The notes: a model not told the origin generated them from the letters alone. A DNA stretch of 34,595 bases from Enterococcus nangangensis (GCF_005405245.1 NZ_BJDR01000022.1:1-34595); one strand, 5' to 3'; positions 1 to 7,730 are shown, counted from the stretch's first letter. Numbers and translations are program-made.

Positions 1-117
1 TTTTGTGGTTAAAAACATTGTACCGTATCAGGCACTCATATGGCCTTTTCTTTTTACACAATTATATGGACTTTATCGTCCTAAGCTATTTTTTTGAGAA
101 AGGCGGCTAGTAATAAG

Positions 118-540
118 ATGAAACCTAATTTAAACTTTTATTTACAAAAGATTAATACCTTCGTCCAAACAACAGAAGAGCTAGGGGAAGGCATGAATCC
201 CTTTTATGAAAAAGTACGACAAGCAATTGACGACGGACGCACTGAAAATTTAACAGCGGATGAACTAACTGAAGTGCACGAAAAATTTGTCCAAGGTGTT
301 GAAGCGTATCGCCAGTTGCAAGAAATGTTGACGGGTTTACGGGCACCAGCTAAAGTCATGGGGATTCACAAACGTTTAGAAAAAACCTTTGCTAAGTACG
401 TGGCTGCTTGTCAAAAGATGACTACGGCGGTGGAAAATCAAGTAGATGCCGACTCTTTTGATGCTTCTGAAAAAGAACAAGACGAAGCTACGGATGAAAT
501 TACTTTTTGTATCCAACGGTTGACGCAACTGTTACGTTAA
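118..540 (+). CDS. Small soluble helical protein of unknown function
   Basis: I do not recognise this protein. From the ATG chosen here it has 140 residues, is charged, has no signal peptide or membrane segment, and reads as mostly alpha-helical, with repeated Glu/Lys/Gln heptad-like stretches (for example around TADELTEVHEKF and KRLEKTFAKYVAAC). A TTG at 94 would add 8 residues, but an AAAGGCGG-type ribosome binding site at about 99-106 sits at a normal distance before the ATG at 118 and would lie inside the longer reading. A strong terminator follows about 45 bases after the stop, so it looks like the last or only gene of a transcript entering from the left. The gene is intact and its codon use matches the core genes nearby. 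Confidence 0.72.
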   Translation: MKPNLNFYLQKINTFVQTTEELGEGMNPFYEKVRQAIDDGRTENLTADELTEVHEKFVQGVEAYRQLQEMLTGLRAPAKVMGIHKRLEKTFAKYVAACQKMTTAVENQVDADSFDASEKEQDEATDEITFCIQRLTQLLR

Positions 541-585
541 TCAGGGAGTAATGAAGGAGTTACTGCTGGCGCACCGTTTATATGT

Positions 586-626
586 AAAAAGAGCTTGTGA
601 CAAGATTTTTGTCACAAGCTCTTTTT
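586..626. terminator. Intrinsic terminator, probably bidirectional
   Basis: A perfect 13-bp stem, GAGCTTGTGACAA (591-603) with TTGTCACAAGCTC (609-621), has a 5-base loop and is flanked by A5 on the left and T5 on the right. It can therefore end the plus-strand gene at 118-540 and the minus-strand pair ending at 655. Confidence 0.9.
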
Positions 627-654
627 GCATATCAGTACATAAGAATTATCGTAA

Positions 655-813
655 TTAGTTTTCGTGATCCACATAATCGCGATAGTAATTCATTAAGTCG
701 GTTTTTAGTTGTTGATATTCCGCTTCAGAATATTCCTTTTCTGCTAATTTCAATTGCAAGAAAGGGACGTGTAGTTCTTCACGCAAACGATCTAAGACAT
801 CTAAGGCATCCAT
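655..813 (-). CDS. 52-residue acidic small protein of unknown function
   Basis: This short gene has a clean reading frame from ATG (813) to TAA. The product starts MDALDVLDRLREELHVPF and ends NYYRDYVDHEN; it is charged, predicted helical, and has no signal or membrane segment. The start is supported by an AGGTGG ribosome binding site 5 bases upstream. It begins only 8 bases after the stop of the lactonase gene, so the two are almost certainly co-transcribed. I do not recognise the family. Such a small helical protein could be a partner or modulator of the enzyme upstream, but nothing in the sequence proves it. Confidence 0.7.
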   Translation of the reverse strand: MDALDVLDRLREELHVPFLQLKLAEKEYSEAEYQQLKTDLMNYYRDYVDHEN

Positions 814-821
814 TTTTCCAC

Positions 822-1847
822 CTACTTTTCAAAATAGACACACACAGCTTCTGGTGCCCAGGTATCATTATTTAAAAAGTGAAGACTGCCATTTGCTTGG
901 ACCTTGAATAAACTCAGTTGGTCGGATTTTTGATGGGCGCAAATTAAAAATTCACCGCTGGGGCTTAGGGCAAAGTCTCGTGGGAAATCGCCGTGGGTGG
1001 AAATAATTTCTTTGAGAGTTAAAGTTAAGCCATCAGGCTCAACATCATAGATTGCAATTGAGTTGTGTCCACGATTAGAAGCATACAATGTTCGCCCGTC
1101 CTTAGCAATGCGAATTGCACCGCCTGAATTTTCACCAGTGAATTTTTCCGGTAAAGTGCCTAAAGTTTGTTGCTGTTCAAAGTGACCATCCGGAAAATAT
1201 TTTAAGACGGAAACGGTGCTGTTTAATTCATTAATGAGATACGCCACGGCTAACGTTGGATGGAAGACTAAATGACGCGGACCAGCACCCGCTGCGGTTT
1301 GATAAATGGCAACAGGGGTGAGTTGCCCATCGGCAGCCACATCATAGGTATAGACTTCATCTGTGCCTAAGTCACAAGCAACTAAGCGACTATCTGGTGT
1401 CAGGTCTGTGTAGTGGACGTGTTGCACGTTTTGGTTGGGGTTAGGCCCTGTTGGATGCGTGTGATGGACCTCTGTTGCCAACTGTAAAGTGCCGTCTGCT
1501 TGAATTTGATAGGTACGTAAGGTTCCTTGATGGTAGTTAGCACTGTACACCAATTGTCGCGCTTCATCTACCGCAACGTAACAAGGGGCGCTACCGTCTT
1601 TGGTTACGGCGTTAAGGAATTGGTAGCCTTGTGGTGTTTTTTCATAAGCACTAATCCCTCCACCATTTTCATCAGCGCCTACAGTATATAAGACACCGCT
1701 TTTCGCTGTGGTGAGATAAGTGGGACTAACTTCTTTAAGGACTAAGGTAAGTTCTTTTATCTGCCCAGCGTCTTCATCTAAAACGGCGCTGTAGACTCCT
1801 TGACTGCTTTTACGCGTGTATGTTCCTAATAAAAATTTGCTTTCCAT
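822..1847 (-). CDS. pgl: 6-phosphogluconolactonase, beta-propeller (YkgB/YbhE) type
   Basis: The product of 341 residues belongs to the seven-bladed beta-propeller lactonase family, which hydrolyses 6-phosphogluconolactone in the oxidative pentose phosphate pathway in the cytosol. Family hallmarks seen are the N-terminal LLGTYTRKSSQGVY, the repeated blade motifs (PCYVAVDEARQLVYSANYHQG, GPRHLVFHPTLAVAYLINEL, FPRDFALSPSGEFLICAHQ), and the typical length of about 340. An open frame extends upstream to 2063, but the ATG at 1847 is preceded by a strong AGGAGGG site and matches the family N-terminus, so the extension is not coding. It is the first gene of a two-gene unit with the 52-residue protein. 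Some family members act on other lactones, so the exact substrate is inferred. Confidence 0.88.
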   Translation of the reverse strand: MESKFLLGTYTRKSSQGVYSAVLDEDAGQIKELTLVLKEVSPTYLTTAKSGVLYTVGADENGGGISAYEKTPQGYQFLNAVTKDGSAPCYVAVDEARQLVYSANYHQGTLRTYQIQADGTLQLATEVHHTHPTGPNPNQNVQHVHYTDLTPDSRLVACDLGTDEVYTYDVAADGQLTPVAIYQTAAGAGPRHLVFHPTLAVAYLINELNSTVSVLKYFPDGHFEQQQTLGTLPEKFTGENSGGAIRIAKDGRTLYASNRGHNSIAIYDVEPDGLTLTLKEIISTHGDFPRDFALSPSGEFLICAHQKSDQLSLFKVQANGSLHFLNNDTWAPEAVCVYFEK

Positions 1848-1949
1848 GATGACCCTCCTTTTTTTATAGTATAGCATAAGATTTTCTTTAAAGCGGTTCA
1901 AAAGTAAGGAGTTATGGTATAATTCAACCATAATAAGGAGGGAGTTTTT
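1848..1949. promoter_or_regulatory. Divergent promoter region with a dyad, lactonase / EIIA
   Basis: Going right, TGGTATAAT (TATAAT at 1918-1923) is an extended -10 element. Going left, the minus strand reads TGCTATACT about 25 bases upstream of the lactonase start, also an extended -10. Neither has a good -35. The rightward -10 lies inside an inverted repeat TTATGGT-N8-ACCATAA (1912-1933), a possible operator. The dyad is seen directly; its use is inferred. Confidence 0.6.
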
Positions 1950-2303
1950 TTGGAATCTGAAATTATTAAAGTGGGAGAAAAAGCTTGGGACGAAACGGAA
2001 CCCATGCTGATTTTGTTTGGTGAAAAAGTAACACCAGAACTTTTGCCCTATTCCATTGTGCAAAAATTTTCAACGGAAAAACCCGTAGCAGAATTACACG
2101 AAGGTGGGAGCTTGACTTTTGGCGACCAAGTCTACAAAATTGAAAAAATTGGGCGTTTAGCCAACGCTAATTTAAAGGAGCTAGGTCATGTGACGTTAGT
2201 CTTTGGCCCATTACCCACCCACGACGAACTAGTCAACGCCATTTATCTTAATCCACATACGTTGCCACAAGTTGCGGTGGGGATGAAGATTCACTACGCA
2301 TAA
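1950..2303 (+). CDS. Stand-alone PTS EIIA, glucitol/sorbitol family, without the usual phosphorylation His
   Basis: The 117-residue product resembles the EIIA component of the glucitol/sorbitol phosphotransferase system. Family features visible are the early GEKAWDETEPMLILFG segment, LHEGG followed by ANLKELGHVTLVFG (compare NLRELGHITVRF of the E. coli protein, from memory), and a length near 120. In E. coli EIIA-Gut the phosphorylated histidine lies in YCFIHCH; the matching segment here reads YSIVQKF, placing Gln38 where the histidine should be. No EIIB or EIIC gene is nearby, so it probably does not carry phosphate to sorbitol and may be a regulatory or moonlighting relative. The start is TTG, well supported by AAGGAGGG at a normal spacing. 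It lies 13 bases before the AI-2E family permease gene and is probably co-transcribed with it. Confidence 0.75.
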   Translation: MESEIIKVGEKAWDETEPMLILFGEKVTPELLPYSIVQKFSTEKPVAELHEGGSLTFGDQVYKIEKIGRLANANLKELGHVTLVFGPLPTHDELVNAIYLNPHTLPQVAVGMKIHYA

Positions 2304-2316
2304 AGGGGGAAACTAT

Positions 2317-3516
2317 TTGGAAAACAAAAAGAAAAATGTTTCTTGGTTTTGGAAATGGTTTTTAAATAATCAAGTCGTCACTAGCTTGTTAGTGGTGCTG
2401 TTGATTTTGCTCATTCTGTTAACCTTTACGAAGGTTTCTTACCTCTTCACACCCGTTCTACAATTTTTCGCCATCGTGGGGATCCCTATTATCGTGGCAA
2501 CAGTACTGTATTATTTTTTAGTGCCGATTGTCGATTTAATGGAGCGCCACGGCGTGAATCGTGTGGTGGCCATTTTTATTCTCTTTATAGTCATCTTAGG
2601 GCTAATCATTTGGGGCGGCGTCGTTGCGGTGCCTAAAATCCAAGAACAGTTGGTGAGCTTCGTCAATAATTTGCCCAGTTACATTGACGAGATTAATCAT
2701 CAGTCGGAAAAATTATTTACGAATCAATGGATTGCTGATTTCCAACCGCAAATTGATAAAATGCTTGATGATGGCATGAGCTCTTTAACCACCATTATCC
2801 AAAACTTTTCAAAAGGAACAATTCAAAGTATCGGAAATATTGTTGGCGCTGTAGCCAACGCTTTTATCGTAATTTTAACTGCACCATTCATCTTGTTTTA
2901 TTTATTAAAAGATGGCAAAAAGTTAGCGGGATACGTCACTGGCTTTTTACCACCGCGTTTTCGGGATACTACGTTACAAGTGATGAAAGAAATGAACGAA
3001 AAAGTTTCCCAATATATTCGGGGACAATTAACCGTCGCTTTTGCCGTAGCCGTGATGTTTACCATTGGCTTTGCCGTCATTGGTTTAGATTACGCGGTAA
3101 CTTTAGGCGTCATCGCCGGCTTTTTAAATTTGATTCCTTATTTAGGATCTTTTCTAGCCATGGTGCCAGCGGTCTTCCTGGCTTTAGTTGCTGGTCCAGT
3201 AATGGTTTTAAAAGTGGCAATCGTTTTTGTCATTGAACAAACCATTGAAGGACGCGTGATTTCGCCGCTAGTTTTAGGCAGCCAATTAAGCATGCATCCC
3301 GTAACCATTATCTTTGTTTTACTCACCTCTGGTAAAATTTTTGGTGTTGGAGGGGTGGTCTTAGGGATTCCCGCTTATGCCGCAGTCAAAGTATTAATTA
3401 CTTACATCTTTGAATGGTATAAAAAGGTTTCCAAGTTGTATCAAGAAAAGCCAGTTTTATTATTGGATGACACACAACCACCAAGTAGTGATACTGAAGA
3501 AAATAAAAAAGAATAA
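2317..3516 (+). CDS. AI-2E family transporter (PF01594-type permease)
   Basis: This 399-residue polytopic protein has the layout of the AI-2E/YdiK/PerM family: an N-terminal hairpin of membrane helices (about residues 18-40 and 45-65), a helix near 80-100, an extended soluble stretch of about 50 residues (NNLPSYIDEINHQSEKLF), then a block of helices with the conserved IRGQLTVAFAVAVMFTIG and GFLNLIPYLGSF motifs, and the C-terminal GKIFGVGGVVLGIPAYA signature. Members have been linked to autoinducer-2 export or Na+/H+ antiport; the sequence does not decide the substrate. The start is TTG after AAAGGGGG. It forms a likely two-gene unit with the EIIA-like gene and ends at a terminator. Confidence 0.9.
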   Translation: MENKKKNVSWFWKWFLNNQVVTSLLVVLLILLILLTFTKVSYLFTPVLQFFAIVGIPIIVATVLYYFLVPIVDLMERHGVNRVVAIFILFIVILGLIIWGGVVAVPKIQEQLVSFVNNLPSYIDEINHQSEKLFTNQWIADFQPQIDKMLDDGMSSLTTIIQNFSKGTIQSIGNIVGAVANAFIVILTAPFILFYLLKDGKKLAGYVTGFLPPRFRDTTLQVMKEMNEKVSQYIRGQLTVAFAVAVMFTIGFAVIGLDYAVTLGVIAGFLNLIPYLGSFLAMVPAVFLALVAGPVMVLKVAIVFVIEQTIEGRVISPLVLGSQLSMHPVTIIFVLLTSGKIFGVGGVVLGIPAYAAVKVLITYIFEWYKKVSKLYQEKPVLLLDDTQPPSSDTEENKKE

Positions 3517-3519
3517 GGA

Positions 3520-3568
3520 AAAGAGTGGCGACCAATGATTTTTTTCATTGTTCTGCTACTCTTTTTTT
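3520..3568. terminator. Imperfect intrinsic terminator between convergent genes
   Basis: AAAAGAGTGGCGACCAATG pairs with CATTGTTCTGCTACTCTTTT across a T-rich loop, with a few mismatches, and is followed by a T run. The flanking A and T tracts allow it to serve the AI-2E gene (plus) and the MFS gene (minus). Confidence 0.75.
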
Positions 3569-3570
3569 AC

Positions 3571-4794
3571 TTATTTATTTTTAGTGAGGGTTAAAGAGAA
3601 AGTTGCTAGGCTAATGGCGCAGATGCCTAATAATAAAATGGCTATCAGCATGCCTATGCGTCCCACGTAAGGAGAAAAAATTAACATGCTGGCAGCCACG
3701 AGTTTACCTAGCTGAAAAATCGTGCCATTGACGGCGAGATAAGCTCCACGATTATTTTCGGCTACTAGTTCTGCCAATTTAGCTTGGCGGGTGGGCACGT
3801 AAAGGAGTTCCCCTAAGGATAAGACGATGGTTGCTCCTAAAATGAACCAAAAATTTAAGCTAAAGGCAAGAAGGGCAAAGCCTGAGGCAAACAAAGCAAC
3901 GCCAATTTTAAAAGTCGGCATAATTTTTTTGGAAATTAGCCATTGGGCAATCGGAGCGGTGAGTAAGACAACGAGTAAGGTGTTTAACGTCGTGGAAAGA
4001 CTTAACATTTTCACGCCGTTAAGAGGTAAATTAAAAAAGGTGGTGGCTAAAAAATTTTGCGAGAGATGGACGGAAATATAATTATTTCGCTGATATTCGA
4101 TACCTAAAATTAAAACGCCACTAACGGTAAACCAGAAAAAGCGTTGGTCAAGACAAACTTGACGATAACTTTGCCAAACGCCTTTTAAGCCCAGTCGACT
4201 TTGACTAAGTTTTTTTTCAGGGGCATGAGTCTCTTGAATAAACCGATAAGTAAGGGCGGTGGTCAATAAATTGATAATCATCAGACCACTAATTAATGGA
4301 AATAAATGCTCTTCAAAAAACCAGCCCCCCACCATGATGCCTAACATTAGGGAAAGATTGCTCGCCCAATAACTGATGGCATACATAAAGGAGCGATTTT
4401 TTTCGTTGGAGACATCCACCAACATTGCCTCACTGGCGGGATTAATTAAACCACTAGCTAAATTTTGGAGTAGCATCATGGCGAAGGTAAAAGCAGGGGC
4501 TTGCCACCAAGGGGAGTTGGCTAGTAAAATACCCGCGGTGGTGCCGACTTTTAACAGTTCGCCAGCGACTAACATTTTGCGTCGACCAATTAAATCCGTC
4601 AAGTGGCCGCCGTAGATGCCAGCTAGAAAAGAAACCACGACGTTAATCATCACTAAGACGCCTGCTATTTTAGCAGAGTAAGCTTGAGTGAAGTAAATTG
4701 CCATAAATGGAAAAATCAGGGAACTACCAAAACGACTTAAAAATTGAATCATAATTCTTTTGCGGATATTGGGATGAAGTTCTTGCCACATCAT
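3571..4794 (-). CDS. Major facilitator superfamily efflux permease
   Basis: A 407-residue membrane protein with about 12 predicted helices. The conserved loop between helices 2 and 3 reads GGHLTDLIGRRKMLV, the classic MFS motif A (GxxxDxxGRRxxL). The N-terminus (MWQELHPNIRKRIMIQFLSRFGSSLIFPFMAIYF) matches the drug/sugar-efflux (DHA1-like) group. Two adjacent ATG codons could serve as start; a weak AGGCAGG site precedes both. It is divergent from an SgrR-like regulator. In E. coli, SgrR and the SetA sugar exporter are also neighbours, so export of a sugar or sugar-phosphate analogue is a reasonable idea, but the substrate cannot be read from the sequence. Confidence 0.85.
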   Translation of the reverse strand: MMWQELHPNIRKRIMIQFLSRFGSSLIFPFMAIYFTQAYSAKIAGVLVMINVVVSFLAGIYGGHLTDLIGRRKMLVAGELLKVGTTAGILLANSPWWQAPAFTFAMMLLQNLASGLINPASEAMLVDVSNEKNRSFMYAISYWASNLSLMLGIMVGGWFFEEHLFPLISGLMIINLLTTALTYRFIQETHAPEKKLSQSRLGLKGVWQSYRQVCLDQRFFWFTVSGVLILGIEYQRNNYISVHLSQNFLATTFFNLPLNGVKMLSLSTTLNTLLVVLLTAPIAQWLISKKIMPTFKIGVALFASGFALLAFSLNFWFILGATIVLSLGELLYVPTRQAKLAELVAENNRGAYLAVNGTIFQLGKLVAASMLIFSPYVGRIGMLIAILLLGICAISLATFSLTLTKNK

Positions 4795-4820
4795 TGTAAC
4801 CTGCCTTTCTTTTTGCTATA

Positions 4821-4878
4821 GTGTCAGTATAAAAAAGGACACGAAAATTAAAAAGAGACAATTTAAAATTATTTTGTC
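4821..4878. promoter_or_regulatory. Divergent control region with two dyads, MFS / SgrR-like
   Basis: Two inverted repeats with the same geometry are seen: GTGTC-N12-GACAC (4821-4842) and GACAA-N12-TTGTC (4857-4878). The first covers a minus-strand TATACT (4826-4831) that could be the -10 of the MFS gene; the second sits just before the ribosome binding site of the regulator gene. They are plausible binding sites for the divergent regulator. Half-sites of five bases are short, so chance is possible. Confidence 0.4.
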
Positions 4879-4898
4879 CCCTTTTAGGAGGAAACAAG

Positions 4899-6608
4899 AT
4901 GGACAGCGCTTATTTTCAGTTGCGTTTATTTTGCCAACAGCAAGGCACCAGTTTTTTATTAAAAGATTTGGCGGATACGTGGGACATTTCTACCAAACAA
5001 ACGAAGCGCCGCTTGCAACACTATCAAGCACGTAACATGTTAACCTTTACGCCCGGCGTGGGTCGTGGTCACTTGTCTCAAGTAACTTTTCCTGAACCAT
5101 TACTTGATAAGTTGCAAGCAACCGTCAGCGCTTTACTGGCGCAAGAAAACTTAACGGACTTGGCGACACTCTTACAACTGCCATGGCCTAACGCTTGGCT
5201 TAAACCTTTTTATCAGCAATTTCAAAGTCATTTTGGCTTAAAGAAAACGGTGGACGAAAAAATTATTTTGCGCCAAATTACGACGCGGCCCGTAACGAGT
5301 TTGGATCCTTTAAAAGTTTCTATCTATCGGGAAGTGAATTTACTTTACCAAATAGGCGACTGCTTAACGAAATTAGTAGCCGATCAACTGACGCCTGGTT
5401 TAGCTCATCATTGGTATTACGATGAACAGGAGTTGACTTGGCATTTTTATTTGCGCAAGGGAGTCTTGTTTCACCATGGCAAATATTTAACCAGTGCAGA
5501 TGTGCGCTACACGATAGAACGCGCCTTAAGTGTCAGTAAACTCGTGCCGTGGCAGCTGTTAAATTTGCAAAAAATAGTGACGGATGGCGACTACCACGTG
5601 GCTTTTGTCATGAAACACCCTGAGCCTTTGTTGCCTTCCTATTTAGCCAATGTGCTTTTTATCATTTTGCCTAGTGATCGTCCTTTTCAAGAAAACGCTT
5701 GGCTAGGAACGGGAGCATTTTACGTGAAAGAGTGGCAGCCCAAGCAATTTACTTTGAGAGCCTTCGATGAGTATTATGGCTTGCGCCCCTTGATTGATGA
5801 AGTGGAGCACGTTTTAGTGAACTTGCCACCAGCACCCACCACGCCGCAACTTTATTTAGAGGCTGGCTACCAAGAAAAAGCAGCATTGGGGATGGGGGTC
5901 CAATTTATTAGTGCCAATCTCAAAAGAAACACGGTGATTCAAGAATTTTATGTCCGAGAAGCTTTGTATTACGCTTGCGATGTGACTGCTTATCCACAGC
6001 AAAAAGATCAGCCGGCTAGTCACTACCAAGAAGCCGATTCGCTTACTTTAAAGAAAAGTTTGGCTCAAGGAGCTGCTGCTCTTGCTAAAGGCAATTATCA
6101 CGGAGAAACGTTAAAGCTGGGTGTCCTGCACTATCTAGCAGAGAGCGTTTCCTTTGGTGAGTGGTTGCAAGAACGATGTCAGGCTATCGGTTTAAAAATT
6201 CAGCTGGTTTATTTTTCTTTTGAAGAACATTTTTACAGTGACTTTTTAGAAAAAAATGTTGATCTTGTCTTATTGGAAGACTTGCCCGTCCCAGGGGAAA
6301 TTTTTCCTTATTTGGCTTTTGTAGCTAGTCCTGAACTTTTAGTGCAGCGCTTTTTACCAGCGGACAGCAAAAAATACTTACAACAAGCAATCACGGCGTA
6401 TCAAAATGCACCACAGCTAGAGCGGCAAAAAAATTATTTAGCGATGGATGACTGGTTGACGCAAAATTACTATCTGATTTACACTGTACATTCTAAAAGA
6501 CGGCGCTACGTGCATCCCATGTTGGCTGGTCTGACAAGTTCAGCCCAAGATGCTTTTGATTATCGTTTAGCGTGGCCGGAAGAAAGCAAAAAGGACGACG
6601 TTTGTTAG
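4899..6608 (+). CDS. SgrR-like transcriptional regulator: winged helix plus oligopeptide-binding fold
   Basis: A 569-residue protein with the two-part build of the SgrR family. Residues of about 1-110 hold a DNA-binding winged helix (FLLKDLADTWDISTKQTKRRLQHYQARNMLTFTPGVGRGHLS), and about 150-520 resemble a family 5 extracellular solute-binding protein (PVTSLDPLKVSIYREVNLLYQIGDCLTKL, LTWHFYLRKGVLFHHGKYLTSADVRYTIERAL). There is no signal peptide or lipobox, so it works inside the cell as a ligand-sensing regulator, not as a transporter subunit. E. coli SgrR responds to glucose-phosphate stress; the ligand here is unknown. The start has a good AGGAGG site. It is divergent from the MFS exporter, its most likely target. 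Confidence 0.87.
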   Translation: MDSAYFQLRLFCQQQGTSFLLKDLADTWDISTKQTKRRLQHYQARNMLTFTPGVGRGHLSQVTFPEPLLDKLQATVSALLAQENLTDLATLLQLPWPNAWLKPFYQQFQSHFGLKKTVDEKIILRQITTRPVTSLDPLKVSIYREVNLLYQIGDCLTKLVADQLTPGLAHHWYYDEQELTWHFYLRKGVLFHHGKYLTSADVRYTIERALSVSKLVPWQLLNLQKIVTDGDYHVAFVMKHPEPLLPSYLANVLFIILPSDRPFQENAWLGTGAFYVKEWQPKQFTLRAFDEYYGLRPLIDEVEHVLVNLPPAPTTPQLYLEAGYQEKAALGMGVQFISANLKRNTVIQEFYVREALYYACDVTAYPQQKDQPASHYQEADSLTLKKSLAQGAAALAKGNYHGETLKLGVLHYLAESVSFGEWLQERCQAIGLKIQLVYFSFEEHFYSDFLEKNVDLVLLEDLPVPGEIFPYLAFVASPELLVQRFLPADSKKYLQQAITAYQNAPQLERQKNYLAMDDWLTQNYYLIYTVHSKRRRYVHPMLAGLTSSAQDAFDYRLAWPEESKKDDVC

Positions 6609-6633
6609 TTTTAACAAACATCGTCCTTTTTTT
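6589..6633. terminator. Bidirectional intrinsic terminator overlapping the 3' end of the SgrR-like gene
   Basis: AAAGGACGACGTTTGTTAG pairs almost perfectly with TAACAAACATCGTCCTTT around a short TTT loop, with A5 before and T7 after. The left arm begins inside the last codons of the regulator gene. It also lies just downstream of azoR on the other strand. Confidence 0.9.
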
Positions 6634-6651
6634 GACATAAAAAATTAAATT

Positions 6652-7272
6652 TTAGAATTCCTTGGCTGCTTGCGCCACTTCCGCCAAGGCTTTTTCTAAC
6701 AATTCTTCAGCGTGCTCAGGATCATAATCCAACCCTTCAATGAAGGCTGCCGCATAATCCGTTACGCCGACAAAAGCAAAAATATTTTTCAAATATTGGT
6801 TGGCAAAATCTTCGCCACCATAAACACCACCATTGGATTGGATATGGAATACTTTTTTACCCGTGGTTAAAGGTTGTGGGCCAGTTGGCGTATATTTGAA
6901 AGTTTTCCCAGCCACCATAATCGTGTCGATCCAAGCTTTCAAGCGGGTAGGAATATTTAAATTCCACAGGGCGTTGGCCACGATAATTTTATCTGCTTGT
7001 AAAAACATTTCTGTTAATTCATCAAAACGAGCTACAGCATGTTGTTGTTCAGAACTTAAGCTAGCAAAATCAGTGCCAGCACGTAACGCACCCCAAGCAG
7101 AGAGTAATTCACCATTCACTTCTGGCAAATCATCTTCAAAGGCATCAAAGACGGTAACTTCATCTTCAGGATGCAATGGTCGATAATTTTCTAAGAAGGT
7201 GGCTAGACCTTTTAAAGTCCGCGATTCTTTTTCCGTTAAGGGATGGGCTTTAATAACTAAAACTTTACTCAA
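6652..7272 (-). CDS. azoR: FMN-dependent NADH:quinone oxidoreductase / azoreductase
   Basis: The 206-residue product matches the AzoR (AcpD) flavodoxin-like family, which reduces quinones and azo compounds with NADH using FMN and protects against electrophile stress. Seen are the N-terminal KVLVIKAHPLTEKESRT (FMN phosphate loop region), the central KIIVANALWNLNIPTRLKAWIDTI signature, and HIQSNGGVYGG near the flavin ring, all at family-typical places and length. The start is TTG (7270-7272) preceded by AAAGGAGCG. A dyad at 7308-7326 lies upstream and may be an operator. The rhodanese-like gene upstream runs the same way with a 79-base gap. Confidence 0.92.
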   Translation of the reverse strand: MSKVLVIKAHPLTEKESRTLKGLATFLENYRPLHPEDEVTVFDAFEDDLPEVNGELLSAWGALRAGTDFASLSSEQQHAVARFDELTEMFLQADKIIVANALWNLNIPTRLKAWIDTIMVAGKTFKYTPTGPQPLTTGKKVFHIQSNGGVYGGEDFANQYLKNIFAFVGVTDYAAAFIEGLDYDPEHAEELLEKALAEVAQAAKEF

Positions 7273-7307
7273 ATTATTTCGCTCCTTTGTTTTAAAATAC
7301 TTGTTAA

Positions 7308-7326
7308 TTGTAAGTAAATTTTACAA
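7308..7326. promoter_or_regulatory. Dyad TTGTAA-N7-TTACAA upstream of azoR
   Basis: A 6-bp inverted repeat spaced by seven bases lies about 36 bases before the azoR start, where a promoter would be expected. Azoreductase genes in Firmicutes are often controlled by quinone-sensing repressors (YodB/HypR type). No such gene is in this window, so the assignment is only a possibility. Confidence 0.4.
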
Positions 7327-7351
7327 AAAAAACAAATAAAAGCGCTTCGTT

Positions 7352-7642
7352 TTAGACGGCAGCTTTTAGACGTTGACTACCACCCAACAAGTATTTTACG
7401 TTGAAACCTTGACGTTTTAAAAATGCAGCTAACAATTCCCCTTTAAAGGAGTTATCGGCCACCAGTAAATAATTTTCTTTCAGGGACAAGTTGTGATATT
7501 CCGCAGGCAAAGCCGTGACATCCATCATTTTTTCAGTAAAGTGAGACAGGGCAATAGGGGCTTGTAGGGAAGTAACATTTAACACCGTCCAGTTTTCTTG
7601 TGACAGGTTTGTTAGTTCGAGACGAGCGATTCCTAAAGTCAT
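7352..7642 (-). CDS. Rhodanese-fold protein lacking the catalytic cysteine
   Basis: A 96-residue product whose C-terminal half follows the rhodanese pattern: a beta strand (ENYLLVADN), an amphipathic helix (KGELLAAFLKRQGF) and the closing strand plus turn NVKYLLGGSQRL, equivalent to the usual GF..V..L.GG. The active-site loop, normally C-x5-R, reads ADNSFKGE and has no cysteine anywhere in the protein, so sulfurtransferase activity is not expected. It may bind a ligand or partner instead. The ATG at 7642 is chosen because AAGGA sits 8 bases before it; an upstream ATG at 7651 has the same sequence too close. The gene has its own promoter (7702-7730). Confidence 0.68.
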   Translation of the reverse strand: MTLGIARLELTNLSQENWTVLNVTSLQAPIALSHFTEKMMDVTALPAEYHNLSLKENYLLVADNSFKGELLAAFLKRQGFNVKYLLGGSQRLKAAV

Positions 7643-7701
7643 TGTATTCATCCTTTCTATCGGTGCTCTCAAGTTTGTTCAGGGAGCAACACGTTGCTGA
7701 A

Positions 7702-7730
7702 ATAATAGCAAGTCTCTTGCGGCATTGCAA
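7702..7730 (-). promoter_or_regulatory. Sigma-A-type promoter of the rhodanese-like gene
   Basis: On the minus strand, TTGCAA (7730-7725) and TATTAT (7707-7702) are separated by exactly 17 bases. A dyad AGCAAC-AC-GTTGCT (7685-7698) overlaps the expected transcription start and could be an operator. Confidence 0.6.

Noticed and set aside
597..875. 92-residue plus-strand open frame
   Set aside because: It starts inside the terminator hairpin and runs antisense to the supported 52-residue gene; no ribosome binding site.
1848..2063. N-terminal extension of the lactonase frame
   Set aside because: It runs antisense through the EIIA gene start and promoter region; the family N-terminus and SD place the start at 1847.
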